Shown one piece after another: positions 8,833 to 16,922 of a stretch of DNA of 48,367 bases. The stretch's first letter is position 1; each line of letters begins with the position of its first letter. The notes under the pieces were generated by a model. It was not told the origin of the DNA, ran no database searches, and worked only from the letters and a program-made list of their open reading frames with translations. Position numbers and translations under genes: made by a program. The stretch covers positions 1 to 48,367 of the forward strand of contig JARQTN010000152.1 of the NCBI GenBank assembly GCA_029976695.1. Direction: 5' to 3'. This stretch comes from Lewinellaceae bacterium. GTDB lineage: Bacteria > Bacteroidota > Bacteroidia > Chitinophagales > Saprospiraceae.

Positions 8833-11757
8833 TTAGAGATGGCTGAGGTACTCATCCAGTTTTTCGTTGGATTCAAGGCCAAGTTTTTTACGCAGGCGAT
8901 ATCTGCTCACTTCGGCACTTCTCACTGTGATATTGAGAATCGAGGCGATTTCCTTGGTAGACAGGTTCATCCTCAGGTAAGCACATAGCTTGTGATCCCG
9001 GGATGTGAGATTAGGGTGTTTATCTCTCAGGCGGTGAAAGAAATCCTCGTGGACCTGTTCAAAATGATAGACGAATTGTTCCCAGTCGTCATCAAACTGT
9101 TTTTCGTGATCGAATTTGTTGAGGATACTCCCGATCTTTTTTTTCGTCTGGGGATCCGGGCATGATTTGTGGATCTTCGACAAGTCCTGTGCAATATCCT
9201 GGAGGATATCCTTTTTTTCAACGACATTCAGGGCTGCCGAAACAAGTTCCCGATTTTTGTGCTCCAGCTGAAGCATCAGCTTTTCATTCTGCAGCCTGAT
9301 CTTCTCCTGTTCGGATTCTTCGATCGCTTTTTCATGCTCATCAATGAGACGTTTGCGTTCTGAGTGCATCCGGTCCTTCTCCTGCTCGAATTTCCTCCGC
9401 GGAAGCCAAAACATGCCACCAATCAATGTGATTGCTGCTATTCCGTATATCCAGTATGCCATGGGCGCCGCATACCACGGGGGGTTAATCGTAAATGCGT
9501 ATTCAGTTTCGTCACTCACATAACCGTTGAAATTCCTCGCCAGGATGCGGAAGATATAGTTACCGGGCTTCAGGTTCGAGTACTCCTTGCCGGATTTCCT
9601 TGTCCACTCGGACCAATTTTCATCAAGTCCATCAAGCTTATACCTGTATTCTACCAGTTCCGGATAGGCATAGTCAGGGGCTGAAAATGAAAACTGGATC
9701 GTACTTAAATATGGTGGCAGGGAAGGGATTTGTGCCTTGACCTGGGTCGGGGTAATCCTGCCACTTTTATGAAATACCCCCATGAACAGAAGACTATCTC
9801 CCTTGCCTGCGGCCCTGACCTCGTCAAGGATAACGGAAAGGCAGCTGTCCCCGGCAATTTCCAATGAAGCATCATACAGGATAAAGCCATCTTCAGTGGC
9901 AAAAAGCACATGGCGGTCACTGGCTGGATAAATAAATTCATATCCTCCGATCAGCTTGCCCCTGAGCTCAGGAAAAACTTTCTTGTGTATCTCCTTGTGC
10001 AGGCTTTTTTCATCGACTTGCAGCACCCCGATCTCCTTTTCAGTGACAAACCAGATGTTCCCGCCCGGCGATTCAAACAGCCTCCTTACCTTTTCCTTGG
10101 GATCGAAAAAACGTTGATACACCTCGTGGCGCTGAAAGCGCTGGTGCTCATTGTCAAAATCGTAAACGCCTTCCTGTGCACAGAATATGACTTCTCCCCC
10201 GATCCTGAATACATGGGTCCTGAATTCTGAAGGCAATCCATCTGTCGTATCCATTTTTTCAACCAGACTGGAACCATGTTCATCTCCGTACCGTATCCTG
10301 AATACACCCTTGTACGGATGAGACACCCAAACGGTATTTGCATTTTCCTGCACGACAAAACGGCTGGACAATTCAAAATCCTCCAATCTCCGCATCCACT
10401 GCCAGCTATCCGCGTCCTTTTGATAGATATGCAGCCCGTCGTAAGCTCCCCCAAGCATCTCATGATCCGTTCCTGTCCTCACCTGGAAAAGCCATCCGCC
10501 CCTGCTTTTCGATATCCTGACTGCACCGTTACTGTGGAGGAGATAGCCCCCTTCATGATGTCCGATCAGCAGGTCACCATCCACATCCTGCAAACTCCAG
10601 ACCTGCCCCTGTGAATTTTCAACCAAACTGAACTGGTTCTCATCCGGCGCATGTCCACCGCTGGTCCATGCAGAAGAATACAGTCCGTTCGAAGTACCGA
10701 TATATAATTTCTCATCCCAGAGCATTGATGTGTAAGGGATCCCCTCAATTCCGTTGTCAGGCCTCAGGGAAAAGAAAGGGGAGTTGGTCAGCAGATAGTT
10801 CAAGCCGCTTTCCAGTGCCAGCCAAAGGTGATTGTGGCTGTCCACTTCAAGCGCATTGACGGTATTGTTCAGCAAACCATGACGGCTGCTTAAATGCTGG
10901 ACGATCTGCCCGCTTGTATCCAGTACGACCAGCCCGTCAAGGCCTGTACCCAGTGCGATCCTGTTATGAGCAAGGGGACTGGCACACAGGATGAGGTTAT
11001 CAGCCAAATATGCGTTCGGCGATGCTTCCCAGCTTGACAATGAACTTTCCTTTTCGGACCAAATGAACAGACCCTGGTTCAGGGTCGAAATCACCATTTG
11101 ATCAGGACCGAACGGAAGAATAGATGTCACAACTTTCCTTTTCAGCGGATCCAGTTCATTGATCCTGACAAATGCACCCTGCTGAAATAGAAAAATCCCC
11201 TGGCCTTTCACCTGGATATAAATGTGCCCCCGGTCGTTCAGCAATGCGGTCACCGATTCTTCATACTCAAAGACCTGGATCGTATCACGGACAAATCTGA
11301 AAATCTTTCCTGATGCCCGAAAAAAGGCACCCTCTTCATTGGCTTCTGCATCCCAGACATCATTGAAAACTCTGTGTTTTTCCGGCACACGGTCCCTTAG
11401 TGAATGAAACTCCCAGTCCCCTGATCCATCAGGTGAAAAGAAGCCGAATTCATTCTGTCCCCCGGCATAAATGATCCCTTCCTGATCTATTGCAAGCGAT
11501 CGCACAACTGTCTTGTTGGGCAGCGGGTATAACCTCCATTTGTTTCCCAGAAAGACCAGCATACCTTCATTGTTGGCAAAATACATGACGCCCCTGCCAT
11601 CTTGCACGATATCCCGGTTTTGCAAACCAGCAGCATAATCTGACCGGGTATGGTCCTTCACAAAGGGCATGAACAGGGTTGTCTCCTGCCCGGAAATCCG
11701 GGCAGCGATTAACAGGGCCGCAGCCAGCAATATGGCCTTCAAAGATTTCAGCTGCAT
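8833..11757 (-). CDS. PUL sensor/regulator: beta-propeller, Y_Y_Y domain, one membrane span, LuxR-type HTH
   Basis: This 974-residue protein probably senses a breakdown product in the periplasm and switches on the adjacent operon. A signal peptide (1-23) precedes a long run of two-component-regulator-type propeller repeats (about 30-690; for example GLLNNTVNALEVDSHNHLWLALESGLNYL). A Y_Y_Y domain follows (about 690-760, ending LKPGNYIFRILARNFNG...EYAFTINPPWYA), then a membrane span at 765-786, a charged coiled coil (787-850) and a C-terminal HTH (917-974; LCAYLRMNLSTKEIASILNITVRSAEVSRYRLRKKL). There is no histidine kinase or receiver, so it is not a hybrid two-component system; the DNA-binding domain is tethered directly to the sensor. 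The gene lies 221 bases upstream of the GH16 gene on the same strand. Confidence 0.88.
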   Translation of the reverse strand: MQLKSLKAILLAAALLIAARISGQETTLFMPFVKDHTRSDYAAGLQNRDIVQDGRGVMYFANNEGMLVFLGNKWRLYPLPNKTVVRSLAIDQEGIIYAGGQNEFGFFSPDGSGDWEFHSLRDRVPEKHRVFNDVWDAEANEEGAFFRASGKIFRFVRDTIQVFEYEESVTALLNDRGHIYIQVKGQGIFLFQQGAFVRINELDPLKRKVVTSILPFGPDQMVISTLNQGLFIWSEKESSLSSWEASPNAYLADNLILCASPLAHNRIALGTGLDGLVVLDTSGQIVQHLSSRHGLLNNTVNALEVDSHNHLWLALESGLNYLLTNSPFFSLRPDNGIEGIPYTSMLWDEKLYIGTSNGLYSSAWTSGGHAPDENQFSLVENSQGQVWSLQDVDGDLLIGHHEGGYLLHSNGAVRISKSRGGWLFQVRTGTDHEMLGGAYDGLHIYQKDADSWQWMRRLEDFELSSRFVVQENANTVWVSHPYKGVFRIRYGDEHGSSLVEKMDTTDGLPSEFRTHVFRIGGEVIFCAQEGVYDFDNEHQRFQRHEVYQRFFDPKEKVRRLFESPGGNIWFVTEKEIGVLQVDEKSLHKEIHKKVFPELRGKLIGGYEFIYPASDRHVLFATEDGFILYDASLEIAGDSCLSVILDEVRAAGKGDSLLFMGVFHKSGRITPTQVKAQIPSLPPYLSTIQFSFSAPDYAYPELVEYRYKLDGLDENWSEWTRKSGKEYSNLKPGNYIFRILARNFNGYVSDETEYAFTINPPWYAAPMAYWIYGIAAITLIGGMFWLPRRKFEQEKDRMHSERKRLIDEHEKAIEESEQEKIRLQNEKLMLQLEHKNRELVSAALNVVEKKDILQDIAQDLSKIHKSCPDPQTKKKIGSILNKFDHEKQFDDDWEQFVYHFEQVHEDFFHRLRDKHPNLTSRDHKLCAYLRMNLSTKEIASILNITVRSAEVSRYRLRKKLGLESNEKLDEYLSHL

Positions 11758-11848
11758 GGACCTGAATATAGAAATTAATTGGTGAAAAGCGGACAGTGGT
11801 TCATGTCATACAGGCAAGTGATCTTCCGAGACTTAGCTATCTGAAATA

Positions 11849-11856
11849 CAAACTTA
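11849..11856 (-). promoter_or_regulatory. Possible -7 box upstream of the PUL regulator
   Basis: TAAGTTTG on the minus strand fits TAnnTTTG exactly, about 92 bases before the regulator's ATG. No good TTTG box is seen 18-21 bases upstream. Confidence 0.3.
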
Positions 11857-11905
11857 TACTTCGTGAAATGAGAATGGGATCATGATGACAAGACCAACCA
11901 AAAAC

Positions 11906-11978
11906 AGTAGCGGAGGCCCGCCGTCGCCTTCGCAACACTCCGGCTTTGGCGGGGAAACCAGGACTTGAACCTACGACC
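11906..11978 (-). repeat. 73-bp direct repeat, copy 1 of 2
   Basis: This segment is identical base for base to 12153-12225. It consists of 20 bases of tRNA-fMet T-arm, a 42-base GC-rich insert able to fold as CCCGCC...GGCGGG, and 11 bases of tRNA-fMet 3' acceptor. Both outer parts match the intact tRNA-fMet at 12336-12408, which lacks the insert. Confidence 0.9.
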
Positions 11979-12086
11979 TTCTCTCAGTAGAAAAGCACCC
12001 CCCCTGTGTACATGCTTTACCAGGAATGATTCTTTTGTGACTATCATTTGAATACACAGGCAGGCATTGCCTGCCGGAGCTACCTG
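11906..12086 (-). pseudogene. Degenerate tRNA-fMet-like unit A
   Basis: Read on the minus strand, a D-arm-like piece (GGTAGCTCCGG, near 12086) is followed by a GGCAGGC/GCCTGCC hairpin, unrelated sequence, and then the tRNA-fMet T-arm (GGTCGTAGGTTCAAGTCCTG). The T-arm is separated from the acceptor 3' strand (CCTCCGCTACT) by a 42-bp insert. No 5' acceptor strand or CAT anticodon is present, so it cannot form a normal tRNA. Confidence 0.55.
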
Positions 12087-12110
12087 AAAAATGACTGTTC
12101 CTGTGCGCAC

Positions 12111-12148
12111 AAAAGAAAAGGGTTAGCACTAATTGGTGCTAACCCTTT
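12111..12148 (-). terminator. Rho-independent terminator after degenerate unit B
   Basis: A perfect 13-bp stem (AAAGGGTTAGCAC / GTGCTAACCCTTT, arms 12136-12148 and 12117-12129, loop 6) is followed on the minus strand by TCTTTT. It begins five bases past the 3' end of unit B. Confidence 0.8.
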
Positions 12149-12152
12149 GAAT

Positions 12153-12225
12153 AGTAGCGGAGGCCCGCCGTCGCCTTCGCAACACTCCGGCTTTGGCGGG
12201 GAAACCAGGACTTGAACCTACGACC
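12153..12225 (-). repeat. 73-bp direct repeat, copy 2 of 2
   Basis: Identical to 11906-11978. The flanks differ (TGAAT/ACC here, AAAAC/TT in copy 1), so the repeated block ends sharply. Confidence 0.9.
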
Positions 12226-12268
12226 ACCTTTCAGAAACAAAGCAGGTCTCGCCTGCCGAAGCTACTTG
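12153..12268 (-). pseudogene. Degenerate tRNA-fMet-like unit B
   Basis: On the minus strand it reads AAGTAGCTTCGG, a GCAGG/CCTGC hairpin with a five-base loop, a short linker, then the same fMet T-arm, 42-bp insert and 3' acceptor as unit A. The hairpin loop (CGAGA) is too short for an anticodon loop. It has its own terminator (12111-12148), so it may still be transcribed. Confidence 0.55.
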
Positions 12269-12291
12269 AAACACAATTGCCCAAATTCGTA

Positions 12292-12330
12292 AAATGAAAA
12301 AGGGTAACCACCGAAACGATGATTACCCTT
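12292..12330 (-). terminator. Rho-independent terminator of tRNA-fMet
   Basis: A 14-bp stem with two G-T pairs and a three-base loop (arms 12317-12330 and 12300-12313; outer AAGGGTAA / TTACCCTT) runs into a T-rich tract on the minus strand. It starts six bases past the tRNA 3' end. Confidence 0.8.
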
Positions 12331-12335
12331 ACTAG

Positions 12336-12408
<73 letters not shown>

Positions 12409-12440
12409 ATATGATGTTCCCCTCTCGTCCGAAGGGATGG

Positions 12441-12470
12441 CAAATATAGAGTTAATAATGCGTTTACAAA
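12441..12470 (-). promoter_or_regulatory. Promoter of tRNA-fMet
   Basis: TTTG (12467-12470), an 18-base spacer and TATATTTG (12441-12448) match the Bacteroidota sigma consensus exactly. The -7 box ends 32 bases before the tRNA. tRNA-Ala has the same TATATTTGC box at a similar distance. Confidence 0.65.
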
Positions 12471-12488
12471 AGAATTCGTTCCAAATTT

Positions 12489-13238
12489 TCAGGATTCATC
12501 CCAGTCCCTGCGCATCCGGACAATTTGTTCATCTATCCAGGTCTTTGATTGATCAATCAATGCGAAGGGATCAACCCCATTGATCGGGCGGCCAACCACG
12601 ATCTTGACTGGGACACGCCATCTGTTGAGGTACTTAAAATAATGCTGGATGAGGTTTTCCCTGTGGTGCCAGTAGCATTTCACATCTTCGTACTCCAGGG
12701 CGATTGGCAGGACCGGCACGCCCAGCTCCGCGGCTTTTTCGAAGGATCCCTTGTGAAACATGATCGTCAGGGGCTCCACATTCGTCCGGCCTTCCGGAAA
12801 TATCACGACGCTATGACCTGAAGCAAGGACTTCCCCGATCTTTTCCTTCGTCGCATTCCTGCTGCTTCTGTCAGACCGGTCGACAAGCATGATCCCGGTG
12901 ACCTTTGCCCCGAATCCGACAAGCGGATACCCCCCGACATCCGCGCGGGATACCGGATACCCTTTCACATGCGCAAGCAAAACAAATGGATCCAGGGATG
13001 ACCGATGGTTACAGATAATCAGGTAGGGTCCTTCCTCCGGGATTTTTCCTTCGACCTCAATACTGAAACCGACAATCCACATAAACCCCCTGGACCAGAA
13101 CTTTCGGATCCGCAGGCCGCTTTCCACACCCAACCGGAGCACAGATACGGAAACCCACGCTGCTGACATACAGACAAATGTGAACAAACCAAATGCAAGG
13201 AGGCGAAGGCAACCAATAACTGTTTTGATAATACGCAT
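12489..13238 (-). CDS. 1-acyl-sn-glycerol-3-phosphate acyltransferase-like (PlsC family), copy 1
   Basis: Members of this family transfer an acyl group to lysophosphatidate (or a similar lysolipid) at the inner membrane. The 249-residue protein has a hydrophobic N-terminus (about 8-36), the catalytic HX4D motif (NHRSSLD, His78 and Asp83), the substrate-binding FPEGRT block near 150 and the VPVLPIAL strand. It is clearly paralogous along its whole length to 13419-14156, including YPVSRADV and the closing WIDEQ, so the pair arose by duplication. tRNA-Ala lies between the two copies and tRNA-fMet follows this one. Which copy is the main PlsC cannot be told. Confidence 0.9.
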   Translation of the reverse strand: MRIIKTVIGCLRLLAFGLFTFVCMSAAWVSVSVLRLGVESGLRIRKFWSRGFMWIVGFSIEVEGKIPEEGPYLIICNHRSSLDPFVLLAHVKGYPVSRADVGGYPLVGFGAKVTGIMLVDRSDRSSRNATKEKIGEVLASGHSVVIFPEGRTNVEPLTIMFHKGSFEKAAELGVPVLPIALEYEDVKCYWHHRENLIQHYFKYLNRWRVPVKIVVGRPINGVDPFALIDQSKTWIDEQIVRMRRDWDES

Positions 13239-13289
13239 GTCAGATATTCCTGGTTGATCCCGGGAACCTGGTTTATTGAGGAGAATAAG

Positions 13290-13363
13290 TGGAGCTAACG
13301 GGATTCGAACCCGTGACCTCTTGACTGCCAGTCAAGCACTCTAGCCAACTGAGCTATAGCCCC
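13290..13363 (-). tRNA. tRNA-Ala, anticodon GGC
   Basis: The 74-base gene folds as a cloverleaf: acceptor GGGGCTA/TAGCTCC with the alanine identity pair G3:T70, D-arm GCTC/GAGT, anticodon stem CTTGA/TCAAG with loop CTGGCAG, T-arm ACGGG TTCGAAT CCCGT and discriminator A. CCA is not encoded. It sits between the two plsC-like genes on the same strand. Confidence 0.95.
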
Positions 13364-13397
13364 AACTTTCAATGAGCGATCGGATGTTTTGGGAGAG

Positions 13398-13405
13398 CAA
13401 ATATA
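13398..13405 (-). promoter_or_regulatory. Candidate -7 box of tRNA-Ala
   Basis: TATATTTG on the minus strand lies 34 bases before the tRNA and 13 bases after the stop of the upstream plsC-like gene. It matches the tRNA-fMet box, but no TTTG is seen at the -33 position. Confidence 0.45.
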
Positions 13406-13418
13406 AAGAAAACTGCAT

Positions 13419-14156
13419 TTACCACTCACTCCGGATTTCAGATACTTGTTCATCAATCCATGCCTGGCTCTGGCGCAGCAGGGTGAAGGCATTCTCACTT
13501 TCGATCGGTTTTCCGATCCTCATCCTGATCGGCGTCTTCCATTTGGCGAGGTTCTTAAAGTAATGCTGGACCATCGTTTCCTTGTGATCCCAGTAATCAG
13601 ATGTATACTTATAATCCAGCGCCACGGGAACGACCGGCACGCCAAGGTCTGCAGCCTGGTCATACGCTCCCTTTTGGAAAGTGACCGTTGACGGCTCCGC
13701 ATGGGTCTTCCCTTCCGGAAAAATGACGATATTCTTGCCTTCCTCGAAAGCCCTGCGGATTGCTTCCTTCGTGGCTGCACGGCTGGACCGATTGGTTTTT
13801 TCCACAAAAATCACACCCAGCATCCTGGCTCCTTTCCCGACGACAGGGTAATCTTCGACATCAGCCCGCGAAACCGGATATCCGGGCACATGTGCCATCA
13901 GCGCCAGCGGATCAAGGGAAGACCGGTGGTTGCAGACAAACAGGTACGGGCTCCCCTCAGGAGCCTTGCCCTTCACCTGGATCCTGTAGCCGAGCAAGGA
14001 CATCATGGACCTGCACCATTTGCCGATATATTTCGCGCCGGCCAGCTTGTCCCTGCTCTTGTCAGGGCGAAGGATGACAGCACCCAGGAAATAGGGTAAG
14101 GTCACCAAACCAAGCAGCGTGAGCCGCAGTATCCCAAGGATTTTTCTCCCGTTCAT
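13419..14156 (-). CDS. 1-acyl-sn-glycerol-3-phosphate acyltransferase-like (PlsC family), copy 2
   Basis: This is a 245-residue paralogue of 12489-13238. It has a hydrophobic N-terminal segment (about 6-30), HX4D as NHRSSLD (His77, Asp82), FPEGKT near 150 and a VPVVPVAL strand, all standard for glycerolipid acyltransferases acting at the inner membrane in phospholipid synthesis. It is divergent from ppc across a 119-base gap and is followed by tRNA-Ala and the second copy. A perfect TAnnTTTG box (14180-14187) lies 23 bases before the start. Confidence 0.9.
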   Translation of the reverse strand: MNGRKILGILRLTLLGLVTLPYFLGAVILRPDKSRDKLAGAKYIGKWCRSMMSLLGYRIQVKGKAPEGSPYLFVCNHRSSLDPLALMAHVPGYPVSRADVEDYPVVGKGARMLGVIFVEKTNRSSRAATKEAIRRAFEEGKNIVIFPEGKTHAEPSTVTFQKGAYDQAADLGVPVVPVALDYKYTSDYWDHKETMVQHYFKNLAKWKTPIRMRIGKPIESENAFTLLRQSQAWIDEQVSEIRSEW

Positions 14157-14179
14157 GAAGTCATGTCTGAATCAAATGC

Positions 14180-14187
14180 CAAAGATA
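14180..14187 (-). promoter_or_regulatory. Candidate -7 box of plsC copy 2
   Basis: TATCTTTG on the minus strand fits TAnnTTTG exactly; transcription would start roughly 15-20 bases before the ATG at 14156. The -33 region has no clear TTTG. Confidence 0.35.
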
Positions 14188-14275
14188 CTTAAAGAATATC
14201 TTGCGATCCCTTCCGGAATTTTACTTAGTTTCGTACAACCCTGCCGTTCAACCATTCTATTAAAACCCGCTTCAC

Positions 14276-16834
14276 ATGTACGCATCTGTTTTTGAGCGAA
14301 ATGTCGAACTCAAGTACAACCTCTACAATAGCCTTTTCCTCACACTTCCGATTGACGGGATCCACAGGACCGGTATCCGGATCCCCCTTTTGGCAGAAAG
14401 CTGCCGCCAGGGCATGGAAGGCGGAAAGACGCCACTTGAGATCATGGAAGCTTTTTTCAGGGAACAATCAGATCTGAATACGCAGGACAAGCAAATCGAT
14501 TTTATGTTTCGCGTGATCCAGTATATCGAGCGGCAGATCGTCCTGATCGATGCGCTGGAGGATGCCGCATACGGGGAGATCAATGACCTTGACGGTGCGG
14601 GCAGCCTGAAGCACCTTGTGGAAAGGCTCGAGACAGAAGGGCGCATTGATGACCTTAAGCATGCTTTGGCGAGCTTCAAGGTGATGACCGTCCTCACTGC
14701 GCATCCGACACAATTTTATCCGGGAGAAGTTTTAGGCATCATTACCGACCTGGCTGAGGCGATCAAGACAAACCAGCTGGAAGAGATCCGCATGCTCCTG
14801 CAGCAATTAGGCAAAACCCCTTTCTTTCAAAAAGAAAAACCAACCCCGTATGACGAGGCTTCTAGCCTGGTCTGGTACCTTGAAAATGTCTTTTACCAGA
14901 GCGGCCCCGAACTGGTCCGGAAAATCATGGACCTGACCAGTCATGAAAGCCGCCACCTCGCTAATGATGCCGTACTCAGTTTTGGGTTTTGGCCCGGGGG
15001 CGACAGGGATGGGAATCCTTTTGTCACAACTGATACCACGGTCAGGGTTGCCGAGCGCCTGAAGTTTTCCATTATCCGGAACTATTACCGGGACATCCGG
15101 AAACTGCGGAGGAGACTGACATTCAGGGGGATCGTGGAAAAGCTGCAGGAAATCGAACAATGGCTTTTCGAATATATCGTCAATGCGGACGAATCGACCC
15201 TTTCGCTCCAGCAATTAGAGAATGAACTGCAGGAAATCGAATACCACATCCACTCAAGGCACCATGGTCTTTTTGCTGACCAGCTGATCGATTTCAAGAA
15301 CAAGGTCAGGCTGTTTGGCTTCCATTTTGCAACGATTGACATCCGCCAGGACAGCCGCGTGATTAAAAAGAGCATCAGCTCGATCCACAAACTGAACCCC
15401 CACCTCAACATACCCGACCCGAACCAGGAAGACGCAGTGGACATCCTGTTCGCCCTCGACGGAAGGGTAACACAAACGGATGGACTGGAACCGGTTGAAC
15501 AAGATACGATCGATTCATTTGGTGTCATCAGGAAGATCCAGGAAATGAACGGTGTCCGCGGATGCCACAGGTACATCATCAGCAATTGCCGGAATGCCGT
15601 GGACATTGCCCATGTCTATGCGCTGGCGAAAATCAGCGGTTGGCAAAACCCGTTGACACTTGATATCGTTCCGCTCTTTGAAACGATCAATGACCTTGAA
15701 AATGCCGGGCAAACGATGGAGCTGCTGTACCGCCACCCGGTTTACAAGCAACACCTGAAATCAAGGGGAAACAGGCAGACGATCATGCTCGGGTTTTCAG
15801 ACGGGACGAAGGACGGCGGCTATCTTTCCGCCAATTGGAACATCTACAAAGCCAAGGAGAGGCTCACCAGCGTATCTCGCAGGGCAGGCGTGGATGTTGT
15901 CTTTTTCGACGGTCGCGGAGGCCCTCCGGCACGCGGCGGGGGCAATACGCATAAATTTTATGCAGCGCATGGACCAAATATCGAAAGCAAGGAAGTTCAG
16001 CTGACCATCCAGGGGCAAACCGTCAGCTCAAATTTTGGCACGCCCCTTTCCGCAGGATATAACATCGAATTGCTGATGAGTGCGGGACTTGAAAACCTCC
16101 TGTTCCAGGACCAGTCCAAGATTCTCACGGAAGAGGACGAGGCTCTGATGCATGGTATTGCCCAACTCAGCTATACAGAATACCAGCGGTTCAAGGCCGA
16201 TCCGAAATTTGTTCCCTACCTCGAAAGGATCAGCGCATTGAAATATTACGGCATGGCCAAGATCGGGAGCAGGCCGAGCAAACGAAAAGCTTCCCGGGAA
16301 CTGCGCTTCGAAGACCTCAGGGCAATCCCGTTTGTAGGTGCATGGAGCCAGCTCAAGCAAAATGTCCCCGGTTTTTTTGGTGTCGGGACAGCATTGAAAG
16401 AAATGGAAAAACAGGGGAAGCTGGAAGCATGCAAAAAACTCTACCAGCGCAATGGATTTTTCAGGGCCCTGATAGAAAATTCCATGATGTCCCTGACCAA
16501 AACCTTTTTCCCCCTGACGGCCTATATGGAAAAAGATCCGGAATTCGGTGCGTTCTGGAAATGGATCTACTCCGAATACAGGCTGGCAAAGGAAATGGTC
16601 CTCAGGGTCTCCGGCCAGCAGATCCTGCTCCAAAACAACGAGAAGAGCAGGAAATCAATCAGGTTGCGGGAACGCGTCATCCTGCCCCTGGTGATCATCC
16701 AGCAATATGCCCTGATGCAGATCAGGGAAATGGAAATTGCGGGAAATGTGAATGAGCAGAAGCTGGAAATCCTCCAGAAACTCATCGTGCGGTCACTGTA
16801 CGGAAATATCAACGCAAGCAGGAATTCTGCCTGA
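14276..16834 (+). CDS. ppc: Phosphoenolpyruvate carboxylase
   Basis: It carboxylates PEP with bicarbonate to oxaloacetate, refilling the TCA cycle. The 852-residue protein shows the active-site blocks TAHPTQFYPG (141-150, catalytic His143), GFWPGGDRDGNPFVT, and FFDGRGGPPARGGG (glycine-rich loop with the essential Arg), followed by QGQTVSSNFG. It is somewhat shorter than the roughly 880-residue E. coli enzyme. TAHPTQ in place of the usual TAHPTE is, to my memory, common in Bacteroidota. It is divergent from plsC copy 2 and is followed after 88 bases by a thiolase gene on the same strand. Confidence 0.96.
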   Translation: MYASVFERNVELKYNLYNSLFLTLPIDGIHRTGIRIPLLAESCRQGMEGGKTPLEIMEAFFREQSDLNTQDKQIDFMFRVIQYIERQIVLIDALEDAAYGEINDLDGAGSLKHLVERLETEGRIDDLKHALASFKVMTVLTAHPTQFYPGEVLGIITDLAEAIKTNQLEEIRMLLQQLGKTPFFQKEKPTPYDEASSLVWYLENVFYQSGPELVRKIMDLTSHESRHLANDAVLSFGFWPGGDRDGNPFVTTDTTVRVAERLKFSIIRNYYRDIRKLRRRLTFRGIVEKLQEIEQWLFEYIVNADESTLSLQQLENELQEIEYHIHSRHHGLFADQLIDFKNKVRLFGFHFATIDIRQDSRVIKKSISSIHKLNPHLNIPDPNQEDAVDILFALDGRVTQTDGLEPVEQDTIDSFGVIRKIQEMNGVRGCHRYIISNCRNAVDIAHVYALAKISGWQNPLTLDIVPLFETINDLENAGQTMELLYRHPVYKQHLKSRGNRQTIMLGFSDGTKDGGYLSANWNIYKAKERLTSVSRRAGVDVVFFDGRGGPPARGGGNTHKFYAAHGPNIESKEVQLTIQGQTVSSNFGTPLSAGYNIELLMSAGLENLLFQDQSKILTEEDEALMHGIAQLSYTEYQRFKADPKFVPYLERISALKYYGMAKIGSRPSKRKASRELRFEDLRAIPFVGAWSQLKQNVPGFFGVGTALKEMEKQGKLEACKKLYQRNGFFRALIENSMMSLTKTFFPLTAYMEKDPEFGAFWKWIYSEYRLAKEMVLRVSGQQILLQNNEKSRKSIRLRERVILPLVIIQQYALMQIREMEIAGNVNEQKLEILQKLIVRSLYGNINASRNSA

Positions 16835-16886
16835 TCCGGGCGGTGCGAAATGTCTCCAAATACAACCAGATTGGAGCAGGTATCTT

Positions 16887-16894
16887 TACTTTTG
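16887..16894 (+). promoter_or_regulatory. Possible -7 box upstream of the thiolase gene
   Basis: TACTTTTG fits TAnnTTTG exactly, 29 bases before the ATG. The nearest TTG (16871-16873) is only 13 bases upstream, shorter than usual. Confidence 0.3.
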
Positions 16895-16922
16895 TCTTGT
16901 TGAACCAAATCATTCTTTCCAA

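Noticed and set aside
11880-12110. A 76-codon minus-strand open frame across degenerate unit A
   Set aside because: Its C-terminal half is a translation of the tRNA T-arm and the 42-bp insert, and it has no recognisable protein features. It is better explained as read-through of tRNA-derived sequence.
16861-16880. CTCCAA/TTGGAG inverted repeat between ppc and the thiolase gene as a terminator
   Set aside because: The stem is only six bases with a long loop and no T-run.
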